This document shows, one piece after another, positions 10,778 through 24,820 of a stretch of DNA of 64,000 nt (position 1 is the first letter of the stretch; each line of letters opens with the position of its first letter). The position numbers were made by a program, and so were the translations under genes. Source of the DNA: Sceloporus undulatus. Lineage: Eukaryota; Chordata; Lepidosauria; Squamata; Phrynosomatidae. Below the pieces are notes generated by a model that made no database searches, was not told the DNA's origin, and was given only the letters and a program-made list of their open reading frames with translations. The stretch spans positions 111,852,799 through 111,916,798 of the forward strand of contig NC_056527.1 of NCBI RefSeq assembly GCF_019175285.1. Direction: 5' to 3'.

Positions 10778-13700
10778 GTAGTGGCAAGGGTTGGAGGGTT
10801 GGGTGGGTTAGCTGAGAAAGAATTAACTAAATGTTGCATTCTTTGTTCCAGCCATATCTGAATTCTGCAACAATGAGAGGGCTTGACTTCCTTGGTAATA
10901 GCCAATGGCTCCCATATCAATAGAGTAAGAAATCTGCTTTGTGTTTTTGGGACTATATCCAATGTGAGGAACTCATTTTGAGGTTAGCGTTCTGCCACTA
11001 AAATTGAGACTAAAATCCAGAGCAGATTCATCACCCTACTGGCATTGGAGCCACCAATCACTACTGAGAATTCTATATATTAATAACAATAGCAAGTACA
11101 TTTCTATACCACTTATCAGCGAACTAGCACATCCTAAGTGGTTTACAATGTGTAAGCCAACTGCCCCCACTGACCTATGAAAGGATGGGAGGCTGAGATG
11201 TCCTTGGAGCCCTCCAGGATCAAACTTACAATGCTGTGGCTGTATGACTGGCATTTAACCACTGCTCCACCAGGGCAACTAGGAAACCCTTTTCAAAGTG
11301 CCAGTCCTTATGTAGCAGAAACAGCACCATCTGTATAGAGAAAGAGTAAATTATAGTTTGACTTCCCACCATATCTGCAGGACTGGTACTCATGGTTTCA
11401 CTTACTCATGTCTAAAAAATATATATTCTCTCTATACATTTTCTAGGTCTTCCAGTGTGATTCTATGCTATGCTTTTGGCAGAAGGTGAGCACAGAGTTA
11501 CACAGGGGGACCTAGAAATACCTAGAGGGGTGTTCTATCTAGGAATCTCAAGGTCCTCCAGTGCAACTCTATGGTTAATTTCTACCAGAAATCATTCATT
11601 TCAGTAGGATTTGCTATTATCCACAGTTTCTCATTTCCATGGTAATTCTTGGAGCAGCCCAGAGTATTCTGGCTCTGGAGCTACCTTGACATCCCCTTGT
11701 TACCTTGGGCACTTCTCTTAAACATTAGGCAGCTAATGTTCACATGTGTGTCTTGCTGTGCCACATGATGCTGTCACCGCTGCCTTTAGTCACTTGTTTT
11801 GTGGGCACCTTGTTCTGACCTTACAGTGAACAACTTGCAACAACAGTGGCAGCACTGGGTGGCACAGTGGGAAGTGTTGTAAACAGTTGCCCAGCATCAC
11901 AATGAAAGGCTCCAGAATTTCAAGGAAGCTCCAGAGAAAACAGTGAAGGTTTTACACTATTTTTAAGAGGGGATATATGGCGGGTTTCATGCTGAACTGG
12001 CCAGATGTCATTGAGACAGTTCACCAGAACCATGGGTTGAGTTTACTTTGTCAAGACTACTTGCTGTGGGAAACAGATGAAGGACATTTTACTTGGCCCA
12101 GAAGGACAGGACCCTAGTCTTCCTAGAAACTCAAGAGAAATCATGGGGTGAGCTGTCTATCTTTAGACCAGGGCATTCTAAAAAAACTTGACCTGGATCA
12201 AGGAATGGACCACAAACATGATGTCAGCAAGTGGATAAACTTGGGTAACAGTCAGTCATGGACTTGGCATCTAAGGTGTAGTACAGACTGCCAAGAAACA
12301 GCGGCCTTCCGGCGCTCGTTTTTACAAACTGTGCGCTGTCACTCCAGAGTAAAAAGAACCCGGTATTTCCGGGTTCTTTTTGTGGTGTCAGAGTGACGTA
12401 GCGAGTGCGCCAGTGGTGCACTTGTGACATAAGTGACGTGCAGCAATGTGTGGACACCACACATTGCTTACATCAAATTGGCGATGCCCATATGGACAGG
12501 ACGCCACCATTATTGCGCCACTGTGCTGTACAAGGTTAGGGACCGTGAGGTCGGTGCACAGTCCCTAACCCTAAAATTGGAGCGAGCACAGAGCTTCATG
12601 CCCGTTTGTATCTGGCCTAAAACACCAAAGTCTTGGGTGTGTTCATCCTTGTTATAGTCAGTGAAAGTTCCCCCTTGTGGAACTACCATTTGAGCAGGGT
12701 CAGGGTCATCAGATTGGTCAAGCGGAGAGCCCCAACTTGAAGTCAGCATCAGAGACAGTGCAGCCTCAAGACTGTCCAGTGCTTTTACCGTTTGTTCACA
12801 TTTTTCTTTTTATACTGTCCTGCAGCAGCACTTGCTTCACTCGAGAGGAACTTCTGAACGAAGCTCGGGCCATGGATGAAGCACGTTTCCTCTACGTTCT
12901 GCGTCTCTTTGGCCTCTTTGTAGACAAACTGCAGCCAGATGGTCCTAGTCTAGGCCTTGTGATGGAATACATGGAAAACGGTAGCCTATCAACCCTAATG
13001 GGCCAAGTCAGCTCTATACCCTGGCCCCTCCGGTTTCGCATCCTCTATGAAGTGGCACTGGGAATGAATTTCCTGCACAGCCTCAGCCCTCCGTTATTAC
13101 ATCTCGACCTCAAACTGAGCAACATCTTACTGGATGCAGATCTGCATGCCAAGGTGAGCTGCTTCACCCCTTTCCCTTAAGTCAGGAAGGGGTGTAGCTA
13201 TATGTGGGGGAGCAGCAGAGGGCATTGTCCCCATATCATCATTGCTGTGATCATTATTTATAGCTTACCTTTTCCCCCAAACTGAGATTCAATGTGACTT
13301 ATAATTAAACAGGTATCTTTCATTCTCTAACTGCTGCTTATATCCTAACCTCTGCCTCCTCCATTCAGGTGGCTGATTTTGGACTATCCAAGTTCAAACG
13401 TGGAACAACTCAGCGTGCCAGTCAAGCCTCTGGGGAAAAAGATGGATATGGTGGGACATTGGAATACCTGCCACCTGAGGCTTTTGCTGATCTCAACTAT
13501 AGGCCAACACCTGGTACAGATGTGTACAGGTGAGAGGACTGTGTTCTGCACTGGGGCTGCTAGTTATAGGTTTATTTAGTTATACAGTCTGCCCTTCCCA
13601 TACACGGGGGATCCGTTCTGGACCTCTACGTGTATGGGGAAAAGAGCGTATGCTCAAGCGCCATAGGAAATAATGGGGCGTGTGCTCACAGCAGTGCACA

Positions 13701-15740
13701 GGCTGAGTATGCGCCCCATTATTTCTGCCTTGGCATGCCTTCTGTGTGAGCTCAAAGCTGCGGAAGGCAAGCCCACCTATAAGGAGGGCCGACTATAGGT
13801 ACATTTATCCTTAGTACAGTGGGCCCTTCCTTTATGTGGGGGAATCCTTTCTGGACCTCTCCACATAAGGGGAATTCTGCGTATGCTTGAGACCCATTAA
13901 AAATAATGGGGCTTGTGCTGGTGGTACGGCGCGTGCACCATTACCCCTTTTTGGGGTGCACCGAGGCTTCTTCCAGCGTGGCTTTCAGCATATGTGTTCG
14001 CATATGAGGTGGCCGCACTGTACCATTCATCTAGGGATAGTCCCACCTAGGGTTACCAGACTGAAAATTGGAGAGGGCTCCGGTAACTTTATTGGTTGTG
14101 TGGGAGAGGGGATTTCAGCAGGCATAGTGTGTCATACAAGCAGATAACAAGTAACAGCTGCTAAAATTATATCTTCTGCATAAATAATAAAGGTACAGGA
14201 GTCCTCTCTGGCAACCTAAGGACTTTATCAAACAAGGGTAGAATAGTGGAAATTTAACAGGATAAAAGCATCTTGGCAGGTACTTATCATATAATGTTGT
14301 GTCCATATTGCTGCTGCCTTGCATTCCATTTGTTACTATAGTGCACTTTTTCATTGACAGGAAAACTGGTTGATGGACTCTCAATTTCATTGCTACTCCA
14401 TTACTGCTTTAGTGCAGTAGGTTCCTTCTGCTGCAGTACCACTTCTCAGGCAGTTATAGGCCGTGAGTGGGCATGATTCTGCTCTTCTCCCACTGTCCCT
14501 CTCCCTCTTGCAGTGATTGTGATGGCCAACACCTTCACGAAGCTGGCCACTGTGTGCACATTCATACTGCAGCCAGCTTTAGGAGATGGTTGGCGTCACA
14601 ATAATTTGTCCAGCCATTCTTCCCGGAAGGTGTCATTTAGCAGTGTAGAAAACAGATCACATGACCATGAAGTGTGAAAGAGCTATTGTGGGGAAAAGTA
14701 TGATAAGAAATTATGCCAAACCAGTATGCTTCCATTCTTTAATTAGTATGATAGTGGCGAGACAACAGGTTGATGTAAAAAAGTCCTTAATGTCACCTCC
14801 CACTCAAAGGTCACCACTAAGGAGCAGAAGATCCACAAGGTAGATCCAATAAAAATCACCATATCAGCAAACAACTCCATTCTATTTGCCTCACAATTGT
14901 CAACTCTACTCCAAGGGTTGGGTCTTCCTTTGTGCACAACCTGTAGCATTGGTTCTCCCTACCTCTTTGAACACTTTAGAAGCTCAGGTAGTGAAACCAT
15001 TGATAATGGCATTCTGGAAGAAGAGAGAGACCCTTACTGAGGGTGAGGTATTCTCTTCTGTCTCTAATCCATTTTTTCTCTCTCTTTCAGTTATGGGATC
15101 CTCATGTGGTCATTGTTATCAGGCCAAGAACCTTATTCAAGTGAGTTTGCTCCTTCCCTTGTGGTTCCTTTCTTCCTGGTAGGAGTGTTATTCATAAAGC
15201 ATGTATGTACGTGTCTTCAAGTTGCCTGTTGATTTATGGTGACCCCATTCCTTTCATAGGGTTTTCTTTCACAAGGAATCCTCAGAGGTGATTTTGCCAG
15301 TTTCTTCCTCTGAAATATAGCCTATGGCACCTATTATTCATTGGCAGTCTCCCATCCAAGTACTAATGGCTTGGGCCCGAGTTACTTGAGGGACCGCACT
15401 CCCCATATAATCCGCCCCGCACACTCAGGACGTCCGGGAAGAACTTGTTGGAAATTCCATCTTCCAAACATGTTTCTACATCCTAGATGGCCTATTCAGT
15501 GGCAGCCCCACAAATTTGGAATGGTCTCCCCGAGGAGCTCCGTCTTGTGACCTCCCTGGTAACATTTAAAAAGAGGCTCAAAACCTTCCTCTTCTGTCAA
15601 GCCTTACCCTGTTGAATGATTGTGTTCAGATTTTGTATAATTTGTATTAGTGGATTTTATCTATTTTATGAGATGTTTTTAATGGTTTTTATATGGTCCG
15701 TAAACGGCTTTGATCTATGGAAAAGCGGTATACAAATAAA

Positions 15741-15780
<40 letters not shown>

Positions 15781-18700
15781 CAGGGGTGACCCTGCTTAGT
15801 TTCCACAATCAGACAGGCCTGAGAGTATAGTTGTTGGGAAGAAATAGTTGTTGTTGCACTTTCAAATGTACCCCGTTGAGGCCTGAGAAGAGAACCATGA
15901 TCATGACTATCTAGTGACCATGTAGGATTACCTAGGTTACACAATGTATAGTGCACTGAAAATTGAAGGCACATCCAGGCTGATTAAAAAGATCAGAAAA
16001 TCCCAGATTTTGTTCCCGTTCTTTCCAATTTTGTTTCGGAGATCCATACATGTTTTGTTTATCCCAGAATATTTTCTGCAAGCTCCTGGTACAGTCAGAG
16101 ATTTTTTTTAAAAAATTTATATATATATTTATACCAGCTGCCCAGGTCAGTTTATTGTAACCCAGTGTAAAATTGGAAAGAACAAGAACAAAAACATGGA
16201 CCTTTCAGACAGTCCAGAGGTGCTCTTAGACTGTTTTTGCATCATTCAATGGTCATGGATATTGTTTTCTTCAAGAGTCCCGGGAAATGTATTTCACTGG
16301 GGATACTGGGAATAGCTTCCCCAAGTTTCTTTCCTCAACTAAATTGAATAAATGTTCTTTGTGCAATATAGAATAGTCTTTCTACTCTTTCCCATAGCAG
16401 CTTAAGACCTTCTTATTTGGGCAGGCATTTGATTGAATTTTAAATCATATGGTGAAATAGTGTGGATAGAGGTGCGATGTATTTTTGTCCCATTTGTTTT
16501 TAATTGTGTTTTAAATGTATTTTAAATGGGTTTTAACTATCTGCTTTTAATAGTTTCGTTGTTGTTTTTTACTTTTGTAATGTACATCTTAGCCAGCTTC
16601 TGTTTTATGTTTTGCAAGCTGCCTTGGCTGCCTTGGTGGGAGGAAAGCAGGGCAAAGCTGGGCTTGAGAGTATGTGACTAGCTCAAGGTCACTCAGTGGG
16701 TTTCCATGGTCAAGGTGGGAATCGAAACCTGATCTCCAGAGTTGTAGTCCAATGCTCAAACCAGTATACCACGCTGGCTTTTAGGGATATACAAATATAC
16801 AAGCCTAGGAATGTACAAATCTGTGTGCTTCTGTGGATTGTTGTTGTTACTGCTGTGCGCCTTCAAGTCTTTTCTGACTTATGGTGACCCTACTATGGAG
16901 TTTTCTGGGACTGAGAGTGTGTGACTCACCCAAGGTCACCCAGAGGGTTTCCATGATCAAACGGGAATTTGAACCCTGATCTCCAGAATCAAAGTTCTAC
17001 AGTCAAACCACTACACCAGGCTGCTTGTTCTTTTTACTGATGACCTATCTGTTCCTATCCAGATCTCCCACCCAGCAATATGAGTTCTCTCATCAGTAGG
17101 CTCATTCCTCAAGGCCAAAGGCCAAGTACAGAAGATCTGGAGAAGACAGATAATGTGCCAAAGCTGGATGATGGGATCAGGCTCATGAAACGGTGCTGGC
17201 ATAATGAAAAACTCCAAAGGCCTTCCTTTCGAGGTAATGGAAGTGACACTTTTCCAAGCAGAGGCAACAGCATTCCCCCCTGTCCAAAAAGTGAAAGGAG
17301 TTTGCATTGTTCTAGAACTTAAAACTTTCTGAGCCAGGGAGAAGCAGTTTCATCTAAGACCCAAATGGATAAACATGTGTTTTCTCCATTAATTCCTATA
17401 TTGTTCTGCAGGTTTCTCTGATCCTCCTTAATTCTGGGGCATTCTCAGTTTGCTGGGAAGTTTGGCTTACTGGCTGTTTATTCCACTCCATTTAGTCCAC
17501 ATCCGCACTGCAGAAACCGCTTTAACTGACATTGCTCAATACTATGGAATTCTGGGAATTGTTTTTTGTTATGGCACCAGAGTTCTCTGACAGAGAAGGC
17601 TAAATGTTTCACAAAACTATGGTTCCCAGAATTCCATAGCACCAAGCATGTCAGTTGAAGTACTATCAAACTGGATTATTTCTGCAGTGTGGATGCAGCC
17701 ATACTATTACTGATCATTATTGCAAATCCCAATAAAGCAAACTTTTGAGGACGTTCTCTTATAAAACAGTTGTATAAGGATCCTGTACAGTAGGGGTCAT
17801 AAATCTAGAAATCTGCAGGTTGGTTTTGTTTGGCACCTCCCATCACCCCAAGATATTGGAATGGCTGGGACTGATGGGTGTTGGCATCCCAAAACATCTG
17901 GAGAGACACAGGTTTTCCATCCATGATATATAATGGCATATATTATTAGCTAACACATTCTCTGAATAAGTACTGAATCTTATATAGTCAAAATGGCTCT
18001 CAAAGAGCAAGTATAAAAGGCATGGGAAAATACCAAGGTTTTCAGAAATATAAAAAAAATCTTTAGAGGGAAATGACGCTCAAACCACTGCACCAAGCTG
18101 GCTCTCATCTCCTCCATTTCCATGCAGAAAATCCAACTAGGCTGGAAACTGAATCTATTTCAGCTCTGACATCTATCCTTTACCACATTTGAGGACAGCA
18201 GGCTAGCTGAGAGGAGTTAGGCTACTTAGCTGCCAGCTGTAACCATGTGCCATTTGAGGCAACAACCCAATTTTATCTAATGGCTCTAAGAGATTCAAAA
18301 CACATGTGAAATGGTGCTGTTCTGAGTGGCCTTGTACTTTGTAGCTTTCCTTGCATTGTATTGTTGTTTGTTTGTCCATGTGAATGAGAGTTTGCATCAT
18401 TCATAACTGTGGGGCAATTTGGAACATACAAAACTTCCATCGGAAAATGGACTGAGGGTCGTGCGGGAAGATGGATGTGCTATGTACCCATTCTTCTTTC
18501 CCCCTCATTTTGCTCAGATTGCAGCCATGAAATGGAGAGTGTATTTTCCTATCATCGAGAGCAGATAAACACTGCTGTCCGCAAAGTTCAAGATATTTTG
18601 GTAAGGTGAAGAAAAGCAACTGAAATTTCATGTGTACTTTTATAGCCAGCCACCAGGTGGTAGGAGTCCTCTAACTATCCCTTTTCACACAAGTGTTCGT

Positions 18701-21700
18701 TTTCCTTTCCTTTTATTTAGCATCAGTGGGGCAATGGTTTTACAACATATCTGTATGTAATGTCTTTTAAAACAATCCATACAAATAAATGACCTACTCC
18801 AGGGGGAATAGCTTTTTGGTTAAAGTAGTTTCTTCAAGATCCTGCCTAAGACCAGGGTGGACAGAATGGTGAAGAGAGTTTTGAATGAGGTGTATGTAGG
18901 CTGGGAGCCAGAAAGAAGATGTGACAAACTGTCTAAGACCATTCTCATAAGGCTGTGGTCTTAAATAGTTGGAATATGTGTAGTGTGACAAGAAACTATT
19001 GTTCCTTTCCAGTTGTTTTAGCATAGCAACTGAGGCCCAATTCAGAGGGAGAAAATAATCCAGGATGAATCCAGGTTGAATCTCTGTTGTTAATTTTGAA
19101 TGCACCCAATTAAGCTTGGGCGTATGCGCCAAAAAACCACTTGATCCAGAATAATCAATATTGGGATTTTTCTTGACTTTTTTTTAATTGTATTGTCGGC
19201 AATGTGAGTAACTGACGCAAATTGCATGCCTTGAATGTGCTTGAAATACATTCATATCGTTGACTCAATCTTTATTGGAGTGCTAGCATGTGTGAGCAGC
19301 AGAACTTGCAGAGATGTTCATAGATGCAGTTCCATAGTGAATAACAAACCTGTGTGAGATTTTTTGTATAGCCATAAAAGGACAACTTAGTCTGAATGAT
19401 CCTTGACATCCAATGCCAATACAGCTGTCTTCTTTCAATGCCCAAGATGTTTAAGGCCATCCAGAACAAACAAGCAACAAAAGAGGTCAAGAAAAAGGGC
19501 ACCTTCTTTAACATTTTACAGCACAGATATTGATTTTATCCTTCACCTGTTAAAGCCTGCTTGAGTTAACAAAAACCATCTTAACATCTTACTACTCCTT
19601 TCAGCCTTTTGCGCACATAATACTTTTTATTTTTCCTAAAAGGTGCAGAGGAAGAGTTCTCCTTTAAAGGAAAACTCATCCCCCTCATATACAACCTTCA
19701 AGAGAGCCAGTGCAGCTCCTCCGAGATTGGAGAAGGTAGAAAACCAGCAAATGGTCACCGCATCCTCTGAATTAGAAGACCGTTTCAAAACTTGGCGGTT
19801 TGAAGACTCTCCATCCAAACAAAATGGTGAGTAAGTTGTGGGGCAGGGGAATGCAGAGTTCTTCCCAATGCCACTGTTTCTGGGGATGTAATGATCAGAA
19901 GGTAACTTTAGTCCAAACCTTATCTAACTGAATGAAAACACTGCAAAGGGGAAAGTTTATTTTCTAGTTTTAAGTACAGAATCTACACTGCAGAAATAAT
20001 CCAGTTTGATACCTCTTTAACTGCATGTTATTATTATTATACTTTATTTATATAGCGCTGTAAATTTACATGGCTCCATCTTATAGAATCCTGGGATGTG
20101 TAATTTGTTGTAGCACTGGAGCTCTCTGACAGAGAAAGCTAAATAACTTGCAAAGCTACAGACCACAGAATTACACAGCATTGAGTCATGGCAGTTAAAG
20201 CGAGTGATGTAAAACTGCATTATTTCTGCAGTGCAGATGCAGCATTTCACATCTGAAAGATCTCATCTTCCTGTATGAGCTGCCCAGGCCCTGAAATCCT
20301 TAGGAGAGGGCAATCTTTCTGTCTCTCCAACCTGATAGGCACTTCTGGTGGGGATGGAAGATAGGGCCTTCTTGGAGGCTGCTCCCAAATGGTGGAATTC
20401 CTTTCCTAGAGTTGCTAAACTGATGATGATGATGATTTATTTATTTATAGTCCACCCAATCACAAGGAATCTGGGCAGGTTACAACAATAAAAATAAAGA
20501 CAATAAAATAAAATACAAAAATAAATAAAATACAGTAAAATAAAACAGAGCAACATGAGTTACAGTACATTTGCAGTTAGGCCTGATGGAAATTGGACCT
20601 GTCTTTTTCACTCCTTCCTAGGTCTGATGATGACAGTTGGGGTGGAGGGAGGGCTCTTCTTTTTGAGGCCAGAATATAAACAGAGGTTGGCTGGCCATCT
20701 GTCGGGGATGCTTTGACTGACAGTTCCTGCATGGCAGGGGGTTGGACTGGATGGTCCTTGTGGTCTCTTCCAACTCTATGATTCTATGAAAAATCAATCT
20801 ATTGCTAAAGCAAGTAGTTGCTTTAGCAATAGATTGATTTTTTTTAATCAGTTCTATTGTTTAAAAAAATCACTTCTGATCTAGCATTCCCACTTATTGG
20901 GCACGGTTTAGAATCGATTTTTCTCAAAAAATCCACTTTAAAACTAGTGTCAGGAAACCCCGGGTTATTTATGTTTGCCCCACTTCTTTCCTCCTGGAAT
21001 CTGTCCAATGAGGACCAGAAGTGGTTTCAAATGGGAATGAGAGTCATTTACCCTGAATCCTGCTTTGGAGCAAACTGCAGTGGGAATGAGCCCTTACTGG
21101 TGTCAAACTGCATTATTTCTACAGTATAGATGTACTCTTAATGTCACTGACAGTTTAGTTATATTTCAATGCAACCATATTACACTTCAATGTGTCTTTT
21201 AGCTATATTGTATTTGATTGAATGTGTAAGTTGACTAGGGTCTTGAGTTTTTTGGGATGGACGGAAAGTGTTCCCATCTTGAAAACTAGAGAGGGCTCCT
21301 GTAACTAACCAACCATCCACATAACCAGGTAGCAAGCAACACCCACTGAAATTTCCTCTTCTATAATCCACCAGGTGTAGTGGTATGAACATTGGATTAT
21401 GACACTAGAGGCCAGGGTTCGTATCCCTGCTTCATTGTGGGAACCTACTGGGTGACCTTGTCTAAGTCACACACTCTCAGCCTCAGAGGAAGGCAGTGGC
21501 AAACCTCCTCTGAACAAATCTTACCAAGGAAACACTGCAATAGGGCCATTTTATGGTCATCAGAAGTCAGAAAGGCCTTGAAGGCACACAAGAGCAGAAT
21601 ATAGGAAACATATATACATGGAACAATGCCACATTCTCTTCAAAAAAAATGGGGTTCATGGGACTTGCAGTCCAAAAAAGTAGTGTTTCCAAGATCTCTC

Positions 21701-24700
21701 AAAATATATACACTGAGCTTCCCCTTTCCTTTCTTTCCTTTCAGAGGCTGTGCCCCCAGAGTTTTTTCCCAAAACAAACGTTCAAGAGAAATCTTCACCA
21801 CCAATTACTCTTCAGCGTAGTCAAAGTGCATACATCGAAAACGTAAGAACATGAGTAATTACAAACTAGGGAGGGAAAGAATATTTGTAATTATTACTAT
21901 ATCCCCTTAGGCCAAAAAGCGGGTTTCTCAAAAGTTGGAAAGCCCATCTGAAAGAACAGAAGGCTAGCAAAGATTTTGAGCAATTTTCTGGTGATACTGA
22001 AACTCCATGAGGTATTGTGGAAAAATTATTCTGCATAGAGAAACATGTCAGAGTTGAACAGAAACTGTTTTATGTACAGAGAATCCCACGTTTTTCTACA
22101 CAGCATAATTCCTTGACAACACTTCAGAGCATCTGAATACAGAGAAAATGTTGCATTTCTTATGCTCATTTTCTCCCTCAGCTGGGAGAAAACTACTACC
22201 ATTATCCATCCTCACATGCAAAGAGACAGGATCATGATAACATCAGTCTGAGGATGAGGATAGTTCTGAGAGAGAAAGGGCAATATGATGGGGATCTCAG
22301 TGAGAAGCGACTGATCCAAATTGCCATAAGAAAAGATGAATGACAAATAAGCTCAATTTGCGCTATTGCAAAGATGAGGAAGCCAACAACATTTCATTCT
22401 CACTATCACAAAGCAATCTAGGACCTTTTCTGAGAGTGCATTTTGGTACTGACAATCCATTCTTATTGCTAGCATTGTTTTTAGGGTGGATTTCTCCCTT
22501 ATTTTAAGGGCATGATCTTATTTCAAATGAATAAAAATAATGTTGTTAAATACAGTGCTCCCGTGTCATATGTGGGTGCACAATACGTGGCTTTCAGCTT
22601 ATGATGAAAGCTGCATGACAGAAGAAGCAATGACATGCACATCATGCCGCATGCATGAGCCCCCTTGTTTTCATTGGGGCTCGATCATATGCAGTATTTG
22701 CCTTACATGGGGGTCCAGAACCAATCCCTTGCATAAGGAAAGAGTGCACTATATGTAAGTTTTATGTTCTTCTGTTGTTGATGGAACAATGATTTTCAGA
22801 CATGCACAGTTACATGAAAGTGGAGCATGCATGAAACATTCAATAACAACATACTAATGATGCAAGAATGGATGTAAGCGCGTTTCTCCTTTGTTTTTAT
22901 ATCATTATTATCACTTGAATTATTATTATTATTAAACTTTATTTATGAAGTGCTGTAGATGTACAGAATGTGTGACTCTGTGAAAATATTGCTGTTGTGC
23001 TATGCTTCCATTATCTTCAAATAGCGTGATTGTTGTGCAGTTAGCCCTGGTGTGATAACCTCTGTAGTTAGAATAGCCATTGAAACTAATGTTTTATTAT
23101 TCAAGGGAACCGAGAAGGCATGTAATGAAGAGTTTCAGCAGTCAGAGGTGAAAATCCGGAATCGGCTTAAGCCCACAGGTATTTCATGCCTCTCTCCAGT
23201 GGAGAATAGATTATCTTTTCATGGTGGGCCCTGCAGGCAACAGAGAGATTTTAATTAACTACAATTAATTTAGACAAATTTAAAAAGAAAGTAATCCCAA
23301 GATGCATTGAAACACAATCAAGGTTTCCTCATGTCAAGTGTAAGATGTCTGTGGCTGCTGCCATACTATAGAGTTAATGCAGTTTGACACGACTGCAACT
23401 GTCATGGTTCCATCCTATGGAATCCTAGGATCTGTAGGAGTATGTGTGTATGTATGTATGTATATAGTGGCAATGAGTGAGTAATGTCAAAATCTTGCTG
23501 ATAGAGAAGTTTAAATATCTCACAGAACTACAAATCCAGAATTCCATACCATTGAGCTGTGGCAGTTAAAGTGGTGTCAAACTGCAATAATTCTGCAGTG
23601 TAGATTCAGCCTCTGTTTCACCTTCATGGTACTCTGATGGATAAGGGCATACAGACACATTATTATTTTTTTGCAATTGTGTGATATACACAATTTGCCA
23701 GCATGCTTAAAAATAAAGCCCTAGCAAGAAGCCAACACGCAGAACACCATTAAAAAGTTCCAGATAAATACTTCAATAGATAAACATTCTAGCTGCCTGA
23801 AAGGAAAAAAGGTTGAAGAAAAGAAAGTCAAAACTTACAATGAAGCTGGAAAGGGGGGTTAAAAATGTCTTCTGAAATTGGGGAGCCATTAAAGAAATAA
23901 AGAGAAGCAGGCATCCACCCAGAACAGAAGGGGGGGAAACACATTTTCTTCTTCTAGTGGCAAGGCTATCTGTCATCACCATACGCTGGCTAGCTGTTCT
24001 CCTTTCAATTATCACTGCAGTCTCCATGACATCGCTGCCTGACAGTAAAGCCTTTTTCATTGTTCTTTTTTTATCTCTTTCATAAAATTAAGTGCATCTG
24101 AACATTTCCATGTTTTAAAAAACAAAAAGGATTTCAAACAAAAAATGGACTGAGATTGCTGGAAAGGAGGTTTTCTTTTCTTTTTGGGTACAGTAATGCC
24201 ATAATTAAAATGTCAGTTTTAGACCAGGGACAAAATTCCATTCCGTGTGCACCTTTCAGAGGCTATGAAATTGGAGGTGAGGGCAGTGTGATGGGCATTC
24301 CCATGACTTGGAGGGCCAGGAGATGAACAAGTGTGGGGTGAACATTTAGGGGGCTATTTTCATTGCAAGTACCAAAAGAAAGGGAAAAAAGGGGGGGGGG
24401 GGGAGAAGGTGAAAGAGAAGCACATTTTTCATAGAACTGGTGTGCCAAGTCTGTTTTGTTAGTTTGTTAAGCTGTGCAAATCCACATACTTGATCACAGG
24501 GTCACTGAACTTGGTGTGTTGTCTATTGGGACCTAAATGAAGAATGAAGTAAGGTTTTGGACCCAATCTAATAATAATAATAATATTTATTTATATTCTG
24601 CTTAATCTCTTGGAATCCAAGCGGATTACAACAATAAAAGAGAATACAGTTAAAATTCTAAAACCCCTATCCCCCCCCCCCCCCGGTATAAAAACATGGT

Positions 24701-24780
24701 AATATTAAAAAGAGATTAAAACAGACAGATATTAAAACAGTAGTATAAAATCACAGTTAAAATCAATGGAAGATTTGTAA

Positions 24781-24820
<40 letters not shown>

